A stretch of DNA of 64,000 nucleotides from Liquidambar formosana (lineage: Eukaryota; Streptophyta; Magnoliopsida; Saxifragales; Altingiaceae), in the NCBI GenBank assembly GCA_039720395.1, contig CM077826.1, positions 16,989,907-17,053,906 of the forward strand, given 5' to 3'. Below the pieces are notes generated by a model, which had not been told where the DNA came from, did not search any database, and was given only the letters and a program-made list of their open reading frames with translations. Positions 24,017 through 35,396 of this stretch are shown piece by piece. Every line of letters begins with the position of its first letter. Positions within the stretch are counted from its first letter, which is position 1. A program made the translations under genes and the position numbers.

Positions 24017-24045
<29 letters not shown>
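24016..24045. repeat. Poly-C tract in intron 1 of D
   Basis: Thirty consecutive C. The K counterpart near 59178 has only short C runs. The exact length may be unreliable in sequencing. Confidence 0.8.
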
Positions 24046-24047
<2 letters not shown>

Positions 24048-24632
24048 TCTCAACCGACGAAAACAAATAAACATAAAGTAAAACCTGGAATCGAAGCAAT
24101 ATTTGGTAACAGAGAAAGATCAAATCATACCAGAAACGACAGAGTAGATCAAATCATACCAGAAACGATCGTTTCCACCGGGCCACGTGAGATCAGTGAA
24201 ACTTTGAATGCCTTCAAGAGTATTTGCATTTTCAATGCCCAAGCCTTCATGGAGAGGAATGGCTGGGATTTGCCCAACGTAGCCATGGTAGGGCTTACCA
24301 CCAGAGTTTTGTAATTTTCTTTCTAAGGGGAGATCAAACAACTCTTCTAATGCACCAAAGACTCTGTCATGAAGTTCTGAAGAAACTTCATCGTACTTCA
24401 CTATGAAACAACCGTACTCTTCGAGTGCACATCGGATGTCGTTGCATGCCGAGATCCAAGCACTTGTGCCATGATTCAAGCTTTCTTTAGAGAAATCTGC
24501 TACAGGAATTTTGGGAGGTGCTTGGGAGCCCATGATTTTAGTTTTAGTTTTTTTGGTTTGTGTTTTTTTCTCAACTAGCTAGCTTTAGTTTGAGTGATTT
24601 CTAATGAGGGGTACATTACTATTGTTCATGTT

Positions 24633-24640
24633 ACTTATAG
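24633..24640 (-). promoter_or_regulatory. TATA box of D
   Basis: The complement reads CTATAAGT, 100 bp before the start codon, in a flank nearly identical to that of K. Confidence 0.5.
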
Positions 24641-25448
24641 AGTTCATGAGTTGATCCATATACTCGTTTTCATGACAAAAATGAAATGATATGGTGACAG
24701 GCAAGTGATGATAGCTAGGTTGATCAATCCATAGTCCTTGATTGGCCTACACTTTCTTATTATGCCATTGGAGGTTTATGAAATGGAACATATATGCGGG
24801 AAGATTATATTGGTACTTGGTAGCTCATTGAGCGACAAAAAAGTTTCATCTTTTTCTGGGCCAGCCTAAAGGTCGACAAGATTCCGCAATGACATGTTCG
24901 TCTAATATAATCCAAATTTTTTTAAAAAAAATGATAATAGTAACATATTGATATAGATTCAAAAATCATTCAGCAATAATATTTTATATACCTATGAACA
25001 TTATTTTTTTCATAAAGCAGAATATTCAAAATTGCATGTATGTATATTTGTTGGGATTACATGCATGTTGGGAAGTGGAAAGAAGTACGAGGAAAAAGGG
25101 TAAAGAATGAAATCATCTTTGGAAAGTGGAAAAAAAAGAGAAGGGTAAAGAATGAAATCATCTTTAACGAGTTTAATGGGATAAATTAGTCAATCAAAAA
25201 AAATTTTTTGATAGGCTAGTCGGTCAAAAAATTTTCAACTCAAATTACCTTAAGAAGTAATATAGATATAGATAAAAGGACAATACTTGGTTTCTCACAG
25301 TTGATTAGCAACTCCTCTTCCCTCCCACTCATATTACGCCACGTGTAATATTTAATTTTAAAAAATATGGATATGTAGATACAAATACGTGAACACATGA
25401 ATACATATATATATAAACACATAATCATATTCATTTGAACATACACAC

Positions 25449-25483
<35 letters not shown>

Positions 25484-28229
25484 TGTTTACAATAACATAA
25501 GGATACATGTACATAATCAATTTTCATTTGTTTGTTATACACGTGGTATAATATGAATGGGAGGGAGGAACAGTTGCTCCTCCACTGTGAAGAGCCAAGA
25601 ATTATCCTAGATAAATAGATGAGGGAGCCTAATAAGAATAATAGGAAACCTCTTGTATAAGGTAAAGTTTGAAGATCGATAGGTTAAGAATCTTTGTTTT
25701 TTTTTTTTTATATTTAAATTATTATTATTATTATTTTTTTGTTTTTTGGAAATACGTATAGAAGGAAGAAGGTCCCACTTTAAGAGTTCACCTAGGACTC
25801 CAAATAACTCAAAACCAAATAACTCAAAACCGGCCCTGACCCTCACAACCATAATATTCATACCCGGAATGAAAACATAACGCCGTTCATTAGGTTAAGA
25901 ATCTTTGTTTCGTGCTTGACTTGAAAAAATGTAGGATACAAGAATGGCTCATAGTTTTCGGACCGTTGATTAAGGTGCAGTGTACTATGATAATTATTAT
26001 AAAAACTAATATCAAATCATTGTAACTCACTTAATAATAATATCAAATTGTTTTTTTATTACACTTGATGGCAATATTTGGGACCATTAGCTAATTATTA
26101 ATGGTCCCAAATTACCCGTCACTTAATCTTGATAAACCCCACTATATTGTACATCGTCATAAAAAAATGAAGGGGGAGATGGGGGGAAAAAAATGATCAA
26201 ATCAAATCCTTGTCCAAGATTTGGATCTCGGAGAGGACTGCTTACCTGCTTGTTTTAATATGTGTACTTATGTTGCGGTCGATTTTGATAATAATTATAA
26301 AAATTTAAAATCAAATCATTAAAATCACTCAATGACTATAATCAAACTATTTTATTACACATGATTGCAAATTTGGGAGCATTAACTCATGGTCCCGATT
26401 TACCCGTACTAGTTTTGATGACAATTACAAAAATTTAAAATCGAATCATTAGAACTTCCTCAATATAATCAAACTATTTTACTTCAATTGATTGCAAATT
26501 TGGGACCATTAACTAATGGTCCCAAATTACCCAATTATGGTCCCCAATCACCTGTCCTGCGTGACAAGGTCTGGAATAGTTTGATTATATTGAGCTGACA
26601 CATTGATAGGATATATACCAACTAATTAACCCTTATTAAAGAGGCCTTTAGAGACTTGACATATGATTAAATTAAAGAACCACTAATCTGAAAATTAAAG
26701 TAAGCAAATTGGAATGAACTTTGAAGTAAAATGACCTAGAAGGCGGCAAAATTGAAACTTAGTTTCTGTTGTGGGTCAAATCTGCTTCTGCTCAGATTGT
26801 TTTTAGCTATCGAGCCTTATATCATTTTAAATCCCTTAAAGTTTAGTGTCTAATGCATTAAACAACTCATAAATTGAAGTCCTGCAGAAGAATTTATGTC
26901 TATTTTACTAATGATTTTTAGGGTGGGTTGTCTCCCTAAGAATCTGAATTTTAATTAATTTTCTCTTTTGGGCATTCTCATTATAGCTGACACATTAATA
27001 TATGGTATCTCTTCCATTCTTATAAGGAATAGAAGTTTAGAGTTTCGAAACTTGACCTCCTTATGAAAAAGTGGGGTTAGATTCTCTGGGTCTGGGTTCC
27101 ACTAAAGCTTGGAAAATAATAATAATAATAATATATAATATATAATGGTAATATATAATTAATAAGAAGAATAATTATAAATGAGATTTTGTTTCTTTCT
27201 CATGTTTGTTCCTTTTTCATTTTCTTTTTGGGTTCAATTGTTAGATATTAATTAATTAAGGTGAAGATCAGTTTTGAACTCAAGCTCCAATACAATATCA
27301 ATTAAGACTTTACCAACTAACCTAAGGACATCACTGTGATTATCTTTGTGCATGATGATGTCATTGTGATTACCAACTGCTCTAGGAGTAATGCTACACT
27401 ATACCCATTACTCAGTTACCATCAGACGTGGGATGCCAAGCCACGTGGCAACCTACATGGCTTGCCACTTTAACCAACTTTTAAATCTAAAAAAGTTGCA
27501 ACTTACATTGCATACGGATCGATCAACCAACTAATTGACGTGGAGCATGCATGCCTCGTAGGTTGCCACATCTTATGGGAATGGAGTGATAGATATTTCG
27601 ATGAGAGGACCAACATTTCCCCAAGTTAAATTTACACTGAAAGAGCTCTATAATAATCATCTTTGTCCACAATTGCAATAACTGAAATTTTCAACATCTT
27701 TGTCCATGGTTCACTTAAATTAGGCGGCATGTCAATTCCTATATTTTAATTCATTTTCTTCCTAGATCATTTTCACATAAATTCTAATATTCTGATTGTC
27801 TATCTTCCTCTACTTTTTCTCCTGCTTCCACAGCTCATAGGCCCAAGGTTCAAGGATCCCTTTTTCTACTCAACATTTCTCAACCTTCCAAATGATTAAT
27901 TCTTTTGATTAATTTGAAGTCAATAAATTCTGCATGCTTCTATAAGGAGATTTAGATTGTAAAGTTTCCCTAATTGAGTTATTAAGTTAATTATTGGAAC
28001 AACTTATAAGGAAAATTATATGAAAATTTCTGCTAATTGCTCAGATTCATTGTACTTTGCACATATATACAAATATTGTATGATGTAAACAAGCCAATTG
28101 ATTATCCACAGGCCACTTGGGTCCTTGAAACTAGGTTGGAGCCAAGTGCTTTCATATAATTAGGGTGATAAACTGACAATACAGATTGAAGAAACGGAGC
28201 CCGGCCAGTTCCCTGTGTCTTGGATAGTA
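24641..28229. other. Intergenic region between D and F
   Basis: Up to 25973 this equals the flank beyond K. It includes a TA microsatellite at about 25447-25480 and a fragment resembling the 3' flank of another array unit at 25740-25900. About 26080-26600 is a diverged copy of 17690-18400. From 26600 to 27880 the sequence is unique in the window, AT-rich, and I see no gene in it. Beyond 27884 it belongs to the F arm. Confidence 0.55.
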
Positions 28230-28806
28230 GGAATTACCAAACGGCTATTAACACCACTTAGTTCATATATTTTTCTTTCTTCAAAAAGATATAAAAACTT
28301 GTGGTGTGTATTTAATGTGGATTTTTTTTTTTTTTTATTTTAAAAAATTAACAATTAGGCTAGGGGTTTCTCAAGTCAATCCCTTAACAGATCTTGTGAG
28401 ACGAACGGCTCATACCCACATAATTAAACAATGATAACTGCGAGGAGTCAAAACAATGATTTCTAAGGAGCATTCTTAAAATCTGACCACTTGACCAATC
28501 CCATAAGAGTGTATGTAGTGTGGATTTTAATCCACCTTCAATAGCGAAACCTCAATCCCATAGCACACAAATAGAAAACCACATTGCCTTTATAAGATAA
28601 TACATGTGTACAGCAAATATAGTAGGAAATGCAGACAAGTTTGACAATACAATACATGCACCCAACATATATATATATCTTTGCACAAAATCCAAATATC
28701 CTAGACATGCATCATACGACATACTCAGAAATTATAAAAAAGCCATGAAATCAACTCATAACAATAGAGAGATATTGATAGAAGTATCTTTTAAACCAAA
28801 GAGGTC

Positions 28807-30057
28807 TCAGACACCACAGTAGGCAGTAACACAACACTTGGCCCTCCGACCCTCCTCCGTGCCGAAGAACTGAAGCAGCCCATTATGATCAAATGGCTTA
28901 AACTTCAATGGGTGTTTCTCGTCAACAAGCTCTTCCGGTGTTTGAATCATCCCCCTGTTAAATGAAAACACCCCAACTGAGTATCTCTCTTCAGTCCCAC
29001 TCATCACCACTTGATGGACAGAAGAATGTATTCTTCCATTGCTCCATGCCTGCTCCAAAGGAATCATCTCATTAAATCTTATTAGTAACAAAACCTCAGA
29101 AAAATTAATAATTAACCAATTACAACGTCTTTAAAGAACGATCTGTGGTATCATCTCTTCATCAAAAAAAAAAAAAAAAAAAAAGAAGATTGATTGATGG
29201 AAATTAAAACCATTTAAGGAGTAGTAAAACCATTTAGGCCTCGTTAAGTCATCTTGATGGAAATTAAAAAATTACTATTTATTTTACGTACTATTGAAGG
29301 ATCATATCCATCACCTTGAATAAAAAATTTAAGAGAATGATTGTTTTCAGCAGATTAAAATCTTTCATAATATTAGACTTAATTATATAAATATTCAAGA
29401 AATTAGGGACACACCATTAAGGCATCGCCTGCCATGACCACGAAGGTTGAAGGTGAGCCCTCATGAGGAATCCAATCGCCATCCTTTGATTGTATCTCCA
29501 AACCATTAACATGAGTTTGATGAATTATGGATGTAAAGCTCTTGTCCGTATGTGGGCGAAAACCCAGATTTGTTTCATTCATCTGTGGTAGTCTATATTT
29601 GAACAATTTAAGAAGGTATCTACTCGATTCCACATGAGAGTCGTAGTACTTCTCTGCACCATAGCTCTCAAATAGCATTTTCATCACCAACTTGTCTAAT
29701 TCTGCCACTCTCTTCGAAAGCAAATGAGCACTTTCACTAACAAAAAAAAAAAAAAAAAAACAATTGGAAAAAATTAAAGACTATCCCCTTTTATAAAAAA
29801 TAAAAATAAATAAATAAATAAAAACGCATTTTTTTTAATAAAGTTCTTTTAATCCATTCATAACTATTAATTTGAATTAGGGATTATTTGGCAAACCTAA
29901 AATTTAGTCGGCCTAAAATAAATATAATAAATTTTAGTTTCACAATGTTTGATAACCATTTTTTTTTCTAGATAATGTATTTAGCTTGCTGTTGAAAATA
30001 AGGTATAAACACAGTTTTTTTTTAAAAAAAAAACTGACTGTAAGTTGGTTTGGTCTT

Positions 30058-30088
<31 letters not shown>

Positions 30089-30675
30089 TCAAATAAAAGT
30101 TAGGGATTAAACTCAATTTTCCCAAACAGGCCCTTAATCTACCAATTTTTACCCACAATAGTTAGGATATCAATTAAAGTTTAGTCTTTTCGATCGGGTA
30201 AAAATTTTGAAATAGTCTAAAGTAAAAATGAGGACAATATTGAGAAATGAGGGAGTAAGATTACAGTGAGAAATTAAAGTATATCAAATTTCATATACCA
30301 GAAGCCATCATTTCCAGCGGGCCACATGAGATTTGTGAATCTTTGAGCATTCTCAAGATCAGTCACTTCATCGATGCCCAAGCCTTCATGGAGAGGAACG
30401 ATGGAGCATTGGCCGACATAGCCATGGGAACGTTGACCAAAATTAATGTTTTTCATCTTCACTTCTGTGGGAAGGTCAAACAAGGCTTTCATTTCGCCGA
30501 AGAGGGTGTTGTGGGTTTCAGAAGAAACTCCATCGTACACTGCTACAAAACAGCCATACTCTTCAAGTGCTTGGCGAACATCATTGCACATGGTGAGCCA
30601 AGAACTTGAGCCATGCTTCAGTGGTTCCTTGGAGAAATCTATCACTGGTAGCTTAGGCAGTGTGAGAGAACCCAT
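28807..30675 (-). CDS. AOP-like 2-oxoglutarate-dependent dioxygenase, gene F
   Basis: Intact copy of the diverged A/F type, 313 aa. Exon 1 is 30675-30299 (377 nt), exon 2 29736-29415 (322 nt) and exon 3 29049-28807 (243 nt), with GT..AG borders. It starts MGSLTLPKLPVIDFSKEPLK. Iron ligands are His188 and Asp190 (FRPHTDKSF) and His245; Arg255 and Ser257 (RYS) fit the 2-oxoglutarate site. It differs from the C/G/K type throughout, for example HQTHVNGLEIQSKDGDW for [17 protein letters not shown], and VHQVVMSG for NHRVTMSG. The C terminus FFGTEEGRRAKCCVTAYCGV is also distinct. A separate substrate preference is possible but unproven. The TATA box lies at 30744-30751. Confidence 0.9.
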
Positions 30676-30743
30676 TTATATTTATTTTTTCTGATCTTTT
30701 TTTCTCAACTAGAAAGTTTTAGTGCTCCTCAGAAGTTCACGGT

Positions 30744-30751
30744 ACTTATAG
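30744..30751 (-). promoter_or_regulatory. TATA box of gene F
   Basis: The complement reads CTATAAGT, 69 bp before the start codon. The same spacing is seen in A. Confidence 0.65.
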
Positions 30752-31993
30752 ACCTTCCTTTTCAAAAAAAACAAAAGACTAGGTTGCTTTCAAAAAAAAC
30801 AAAGACTAGGTTTATATGCATTTTTATAAACCTTCCTTTTCCAAAAAAAAAAAAAAAAAAAAAAAAAAATGAATGTGTGGCCATCAAGCATAAGTGTTTT
30901 CTATAGGTGTGGCCATCAAGCATCTAGAAGACTAGGTTGCTTTCAATTGGCAAAATACTAAATTACAAAGATGTTAGGAAATGTAATCGGAATTGCTTAT
31001 TATATGGTGGATGATAAAAGAAGGATATATTGTCTAACTGGCCATGACTTATGATGGCTGCCTTGATACCATTACTTTAGGGTTGGCAACATTTAATGGT
31101 CCAATGATGGTCCCTGAGGTAATTAAGGACCACAAGCCTATACCCAAAAATATATATATGTAAATATATGCACAAGTTGGGTAACTAGTCCTCCTCATAA
31201 AATTTGTGTGTAGTATTTGTTGTTTTACACAGATGATGATGCCAAGGCCAAACAGCTCGCTTGGTAGCCAATGTACGTATATAAATCGTTCTTATAGGGA
31301 TCCTTAAAATAAGATACATGTAAATAGACATACTATATATTAATATTATGACCTGTTTGTTTGGATGGAATCAAAGAGAATCGAAATAAAATAGAATGAG
31401 ATTTCAATGGTAAGCATGGCCTGACATTATTGAAATCTTATTTCATTTCATTCCAATTCAATTCCCCTCCAATCCAACAAAACAAACGTGCCTATTACCT
31501 TATTTGTTGTGTAACATTCCAAAATTCTAACTACATACTAGTCCACTTTTTAAATCTCCTTACATTTTGGTCATTAGATCAAAATAAGAAATTGATATTC
31601 AAAACACATCTAGTATTTTCTTTAAAACATTGCATATATATAACACAATATATAATAACTTATCAAAGTAAAAAAAAAACTATATATATTTCCTATAGAT
31701 ATATACATGTAGTCATGTATAAAAAATGCATTTTTTTTTGTTTTTTTTTTTTTGTTTGCCTTATCTCTGTCATGTTGTTTCTTAGATACTTTAAAAATTA
31801 TTGTGTCAAGATGTCCGTATCATATTGTAACTGTGTCACATGTCCATATTCGTACTTCATAGCTCATAACCATCTTGCGGTCTTTCCCCATAATGGGATT
31901 CTTGTGTCTCCTATGCGGCTATGTACCACTATGTCTTCTAAAAAACTAATCTAGCAACAAAACTATGAGGGGAAATTCACACAAAAAATCGCG
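30752..31993. other. Upstream flank of F
   Basis: Contains a poly-A tract at about 30842-30869, the short MITE at 31352-31492 and T-rich stretches. It mirrors 1550-3020. The frame at 31430-31954 is low complexity and not supported. Confidence 0.55.
31352..31492. mobile_element. Short hAT-like MITE upstream of F
   Basis: Same insertion as 1978-2117, in inverted orientation, so it predates the inverted duplication. Confidence 0.55.
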
Positions 31994-32376
31994 GGAGGCC
32001 TCATTGGCACCCAAAGACTTATTTTTCATCCCTTATTTTATAATTTAAGATTTTATAAAAAAAATATATAAGGTTTTCAGAAAAACTAATAGCATTATCT
32101 ATTAGAAAACATCATTTTGAACAAGAAAGTTTTTCCAAAATCTATTGTTTAAGCGGACCTTTTAATCATTTATGAAGCGAAGATTATAAATGGCAAAAAA
32201 GTTTACTTAAACGATATATTTTGGAAAAACTTTCTTCTAAAACTTGTTCAAAATGATGTTTTTAATAGAATATGTGATGAGTTTTTATAAATAAAAAAAA
32301 AATTATATTTTTCATAAAACTTTAAAGTGTAAAATAAGCGAGGGATGAAAAGTAAGTCTTGGTACGCCAGATCCCC
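31994..32376. mobile_element. MULE-type MITE with 9-bp target duplication
   Basis: The 383-bp element is flanked by AAAATCGCG (31985-31993 and 32377-32385), a perfect 9-bp duplication typical of Mutator-like elements. The inverted ends share CCAAAGACTTATTTTTCATC on the left with ACCAAGACTTACTTTTCATC (complemented) on the right. The left arm near 1525 has no such insertion. Confidence 0.85.
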
Positions 32377-32590
32377 AAAATCGCGTAGAGGAAAATACAA
32401 GAATCAGGCTTTAATTGGGCTCCAAAATTTAATTGGGCTTTAATGGGAAAATGAATGGTGACCCTTCTTGTCCTGGATGTTCACATACATTTTTGAAGAG
32501 GAGGCCTCGTCAATAGATTGTTGACCAAAGGCTTACTATTTGGACCATGGGCTTATTGCTTGGATCCGTGCGAATCAAAAGTTGAGTTAA

Positions 32591-33547
32591 GGGAACGGCT
32601 ATTGCAACCCCTCAAAGGGTTAAGTTGCCCCCACCTGATATTCCCACCCCCCAAATATATATACCCACCCCTTTAAAAAACTAAAACACCCCTCTTCTAA
32701 ATAACCCTAACCCTCACCCAACCCTTCACCCACCCCACTCCCCCCCCCCCACATGAGACAGTGACGGGAGAACGACGATGGCGACGGAGGTTCTTCCCCT
32801 TCTCTCTCCTTCTCCTCTTCTTTCTGCTTCTTCTTCTTTTTTTTTTCTTTCCTTCCTCTGCTGGTCAGATCTGTGGGGGGAGGTTTTTTTTTTCAAAACC
32901 TCCATTTTTTCCGGTGGGGTGGGGTGCCGGCGACGGAAGGTTCTTCTTCTTCTCTCTTCTTCTCCTCTTCTTTCTTTCTTTCTTTCTTTTTTTTGCCCTT
33001 TGCTGCTGGTCAGATTTGTGTGTTTTCGAAAAGGGAGGTTTTTTTTCAAAACCTCCATTTTTTTCGGTGGGGTGGGGTGCCGACGACAGGAGGTTCTTCC
33101 TCTTCCCTCTTCTTCTCCTTTTTTTTTTTTTTTCCCCTTTAATGCTGGTCAGATCTATGTGTTTCCGACAAGAGAGGTTTTTTTTCAAAACCTCCATTTT
33201 TTCTGATGGGGTGGGGTGCCGGCGACGGGAGGGAAGAGAAAGAAAAGGAAAGAAAAAAAAGAGGGCTGCCGAGAGGGAAGAGGAGAAGAAAAAAAAAAAA
33301 AAAAAAAAAGAAGAAGAAAGAAGAAGAAGAAGAAGAAGAAGAAGAAGAGAAGAAGAGGCTGCCGACGGGAGGGGGGGCTCCCCTCGCCGTCGCCGGTGAG
33401 CTGGTCAAATCTGTGTTTTCCGTCAAGGGTCTGTGTTTTCTGGCGAGGGGTACTTAAGCCCTTTTTAGTAATTTTGTATAATAATTTTTTTAATTAAAAA
33501 ATTAGAGGGGCAACTTAACCCTTTGGGGGGTTGCAATAGCCGTTCCC
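32591..33547. mobile_element. Non-autonomous MULE, 957 bp
   Basis: Terminal inverted repeats of about 40 bp start GGGAACGGCTATTGCAACCC and end with the complement. The flanks TTGAGTTAA (32582-32590) and TTGGGTTAA (33548-33556) are a 9-bp target duplication with one mismatch. The left arm has the empty site near 1310. The interior has about three tandem copies (period about 115-125 bp) of a block with GGTCAGATCTGTG, AAACCTCCATTTTTTCCGG and GTGGGGTGCCG, then an AAG/GAA run. It may hold captured host sequence, but no gene is recognised; the frames there are low-complexity shadows. Confidence 0.88.
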
Positions 33548-33671
33548 TTGGGTTAAACTTAATACGAATGGATGTTCTAGAGGTAATCCTGCTCAACAGA
33601 GGTAGGTGGACTTCTTAGGCATTAACAGGGCCTGTGATTGATCGGCTTCACTATCAACTTAGGCGTTTTTA

Positions 33672-34062
33672 AGGACGGCATTGCAACCCCTCAATTTTAT
33701 TTGTAAATTCCACTTCTTTTTATTTTTTGAAATTTTATGAAAAGTAGCTATACTATCCACTGAAAAATATCATTTTAAACAACTTTATAAAATAAAATTT
33801 TTTCAAAATCTATCGTTTAAGAGATTTTTTTATTTTATTTACAATTTGTATTTCATTTTTACGAAAAAGAAAATTATAAATAACAAAAAATTCCACTAAA
33901 ACGATAGATTTTGAAAAAAAAACTTTCCTATAAAGTTGTTCAGAATTATGTTTTCTTATAGACAATGTGACCAGTTTTTAAGAAAATCTTACATATTTTT
34001 CCTAAAATTTTGAGAAATTTAAAATAAATGGAGTATGCAAATAAAGTTGAGGGGTATCTCAG
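33672..34062. mobile_element. Foldback MITE upstream of F
   Basis: Same insertion as 794-1197 seen from the other strand. It begins near GGACGGCATTGCAACCCC. Confidence 0.6.
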
Positions 34063-35169
34063 GTTTTTTTGTTTTTTTGCAGTAAGGGTATCATAAGAAA
34101 TCTAAAAAATTTCTCGTCAGCGAAGCCCGTAGTGTTTAGACATGGCTCCACTCCAACAATCCAACATGGGATGAGGGCTATCATGAGATTATTCGTCGCC
34201 AACAGATCGACGCGCAGACCAACTAGACAATATGGGCCTGGCCAGCCCATTTGCAGTTTCCAATCTAAAAAATCCTCCTGTTTCTTTGTTGCAATGTGTA
34301 CATAGAGACTTTAGGGCCGAATGTTCTCCTCAGCACCATTTCAAAGAAAAGGGGGGGCATTGATCTTGTTAAACTCTTTACTCATATATATATTTTTTTC
34401 ACTTTGGAATCATCATCTCTTTATTTTGGGTCATGTGGAGTGCAGATTGTGTACTCAACACACTATAATGGAAATCAACAAATATAAAATATTTAACTTT
34501 GTTATTGCCTAAACTTTTGAAATCGGTTATATATAATTGGGAAAAGATAGAAAAAGCTACTTATAATTGGAAAAAATACAACATAGGATTGCGGCATGTT
34601 ACAAGTTTTCATCTAATCGCGCTCATTATAATGACTAAATTAAAGCATATACTGTTACAGCCTCTACATATATCAAAACCTTTTTTTTTTTTTTTTTTTT
34701 TTTTGTTAAATTAACAATTAAGGGTTTCTCAAGTCAATCTCCTAATAGATCTTTTGAGATGCACGGCTCATACCTACATAATTAAGCAACGATAATTGCG
34801 AGGAGTTAAAGCAATGACTTCTAAGGAGCATTCTTAAGATCTGACCATTCGACCAATCCCATAAGAGTGTATATATTGTAGATTTTAATCCACCTTCAAT
34901 GGCCAAACCTTAATCCCATAGCACACAAATAGAAAACCACATTTCCTTTATAAGATAATACATGTATACAGCAAATATAGTAGGAAATGCAGACAAGCTT
35001 GACAATTCAATACATGCACCCAACATATATATATCTTTGCACGAAATCCAAATAATATCTTACACATGCATCATATGACATACTCAGAAATTATAAAAAA
35101 AAAAGCCATCAAATCAACACATAACAGTAGAGATATATTGATAGAAGTATCTTTTAAACCAAAGAGGTC
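34063..35169. other. Junction of the F arm and the F' 3' flank
   Basis: Up to 34680 this mirrors about 100-730. From a poly-T run at 34681 it repeats, in direct orientation, the 3' flank of F (28320-28806). No gene is seen. Confidence 0.6.
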
Positions 35170-35396
35170 TCAGACACCACAGTAGGCAGTAACACAACAC
35201 TTGGCCCTCTGACCCTCCTCCGTGCCGAAGAACTGAAGCAGCCCATTATGATCAAATGGCTTAAACTTCAATGGGTGTTTCTCGCCTACAAGCTCTTCCG
35301 GTGTTTGAATCATCCTCCTGTTGAATGAAAACACCCCGACCGAGTATCTCTCTTCAGTCCCACTCATCACCACTTGATGGACAAAAGAATGTATTC
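35170..35396 (-). pseudogene. Exon 3 fragment F' of an F-type AOP gene
   Basis: It matches exon 3 of F from the stop codon to near its 5' end (QVVMSGTEERYSVGVFSFN), with few changes. The match stops at about 35396, before the AWSN start of the exon, and no exon 2 or 1 follows. It is a truncated remnant of a further F-type unit. Confidence 0.85.

Larger units (their letters stand above)
21964..24533 (-). pseudogene. AOP-like dioxygenase pseudogene D
   Basis: This is the direct counterpart of intact gene K. Exon 1 is 24533-24160 (374 nt, open, MGSQAPPKIPVADFSKESLN), exon 2 23404-23085 and exon 3 22206-21964 (open; 2-oxoglutarate motif RFS instead of RYS). Exon 2 is 320 nt, two fewer than the family length: a base is missing after VYSY (near 23386) and another near 23256, so the frame is lost before the HTD motif. 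The exon 1 donor region is duplicated (about 24120-24165), giving two possible donors. Intron 1 contains a 30-base C tract, and intron 2 (878 bp) carries a GGGCTT-rich insertion shared with K. Confidence 0.85.
7983..25973 (+). repeat. Direct segmental duplication, copy 1 (B, C, D)
   Basis: This copy matches about 38672-61020 in the same orientation. Copy 1 starts within exon 1 of a G-like gene and ends at GGACCGTTGAT near 25973. Copy 2 ends at the same words near 61020. Differences are the CACTA (copy 1 only), a deletion near 17010 (copy 1), and the copia element and extra unit I (copy 2 only). Confidence 0.85.
27884..34680 (-). repeat. Right arm of large inverted duplication (gene F block)
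   Basis: Reverse-complement counterpart of about 100-7765. It carries two MULE insertions (31994-32376 and 32591-33547) that the left arm lacks, and it has the empty sites for the left arm's hAT and TRIM. It ends at a poly-T tract near 34681, where sequence like the 3' flank of F begins again. Confidence 0.85.

Noticed and set aside
31430..31954. 174-codon plus-strand frame upstream of F
   Set aside because: AT-rich, T-tract driven, no domain, and not conserved in the A arm.
32761..33399. 212-codon open frame, and partners on both strands, in the MULE
   Set aside because: Pyrimidine/purine runs are open in several frames at once; the proteins are Phe/Leu or Lys/Glu/Arg runs without a domain.
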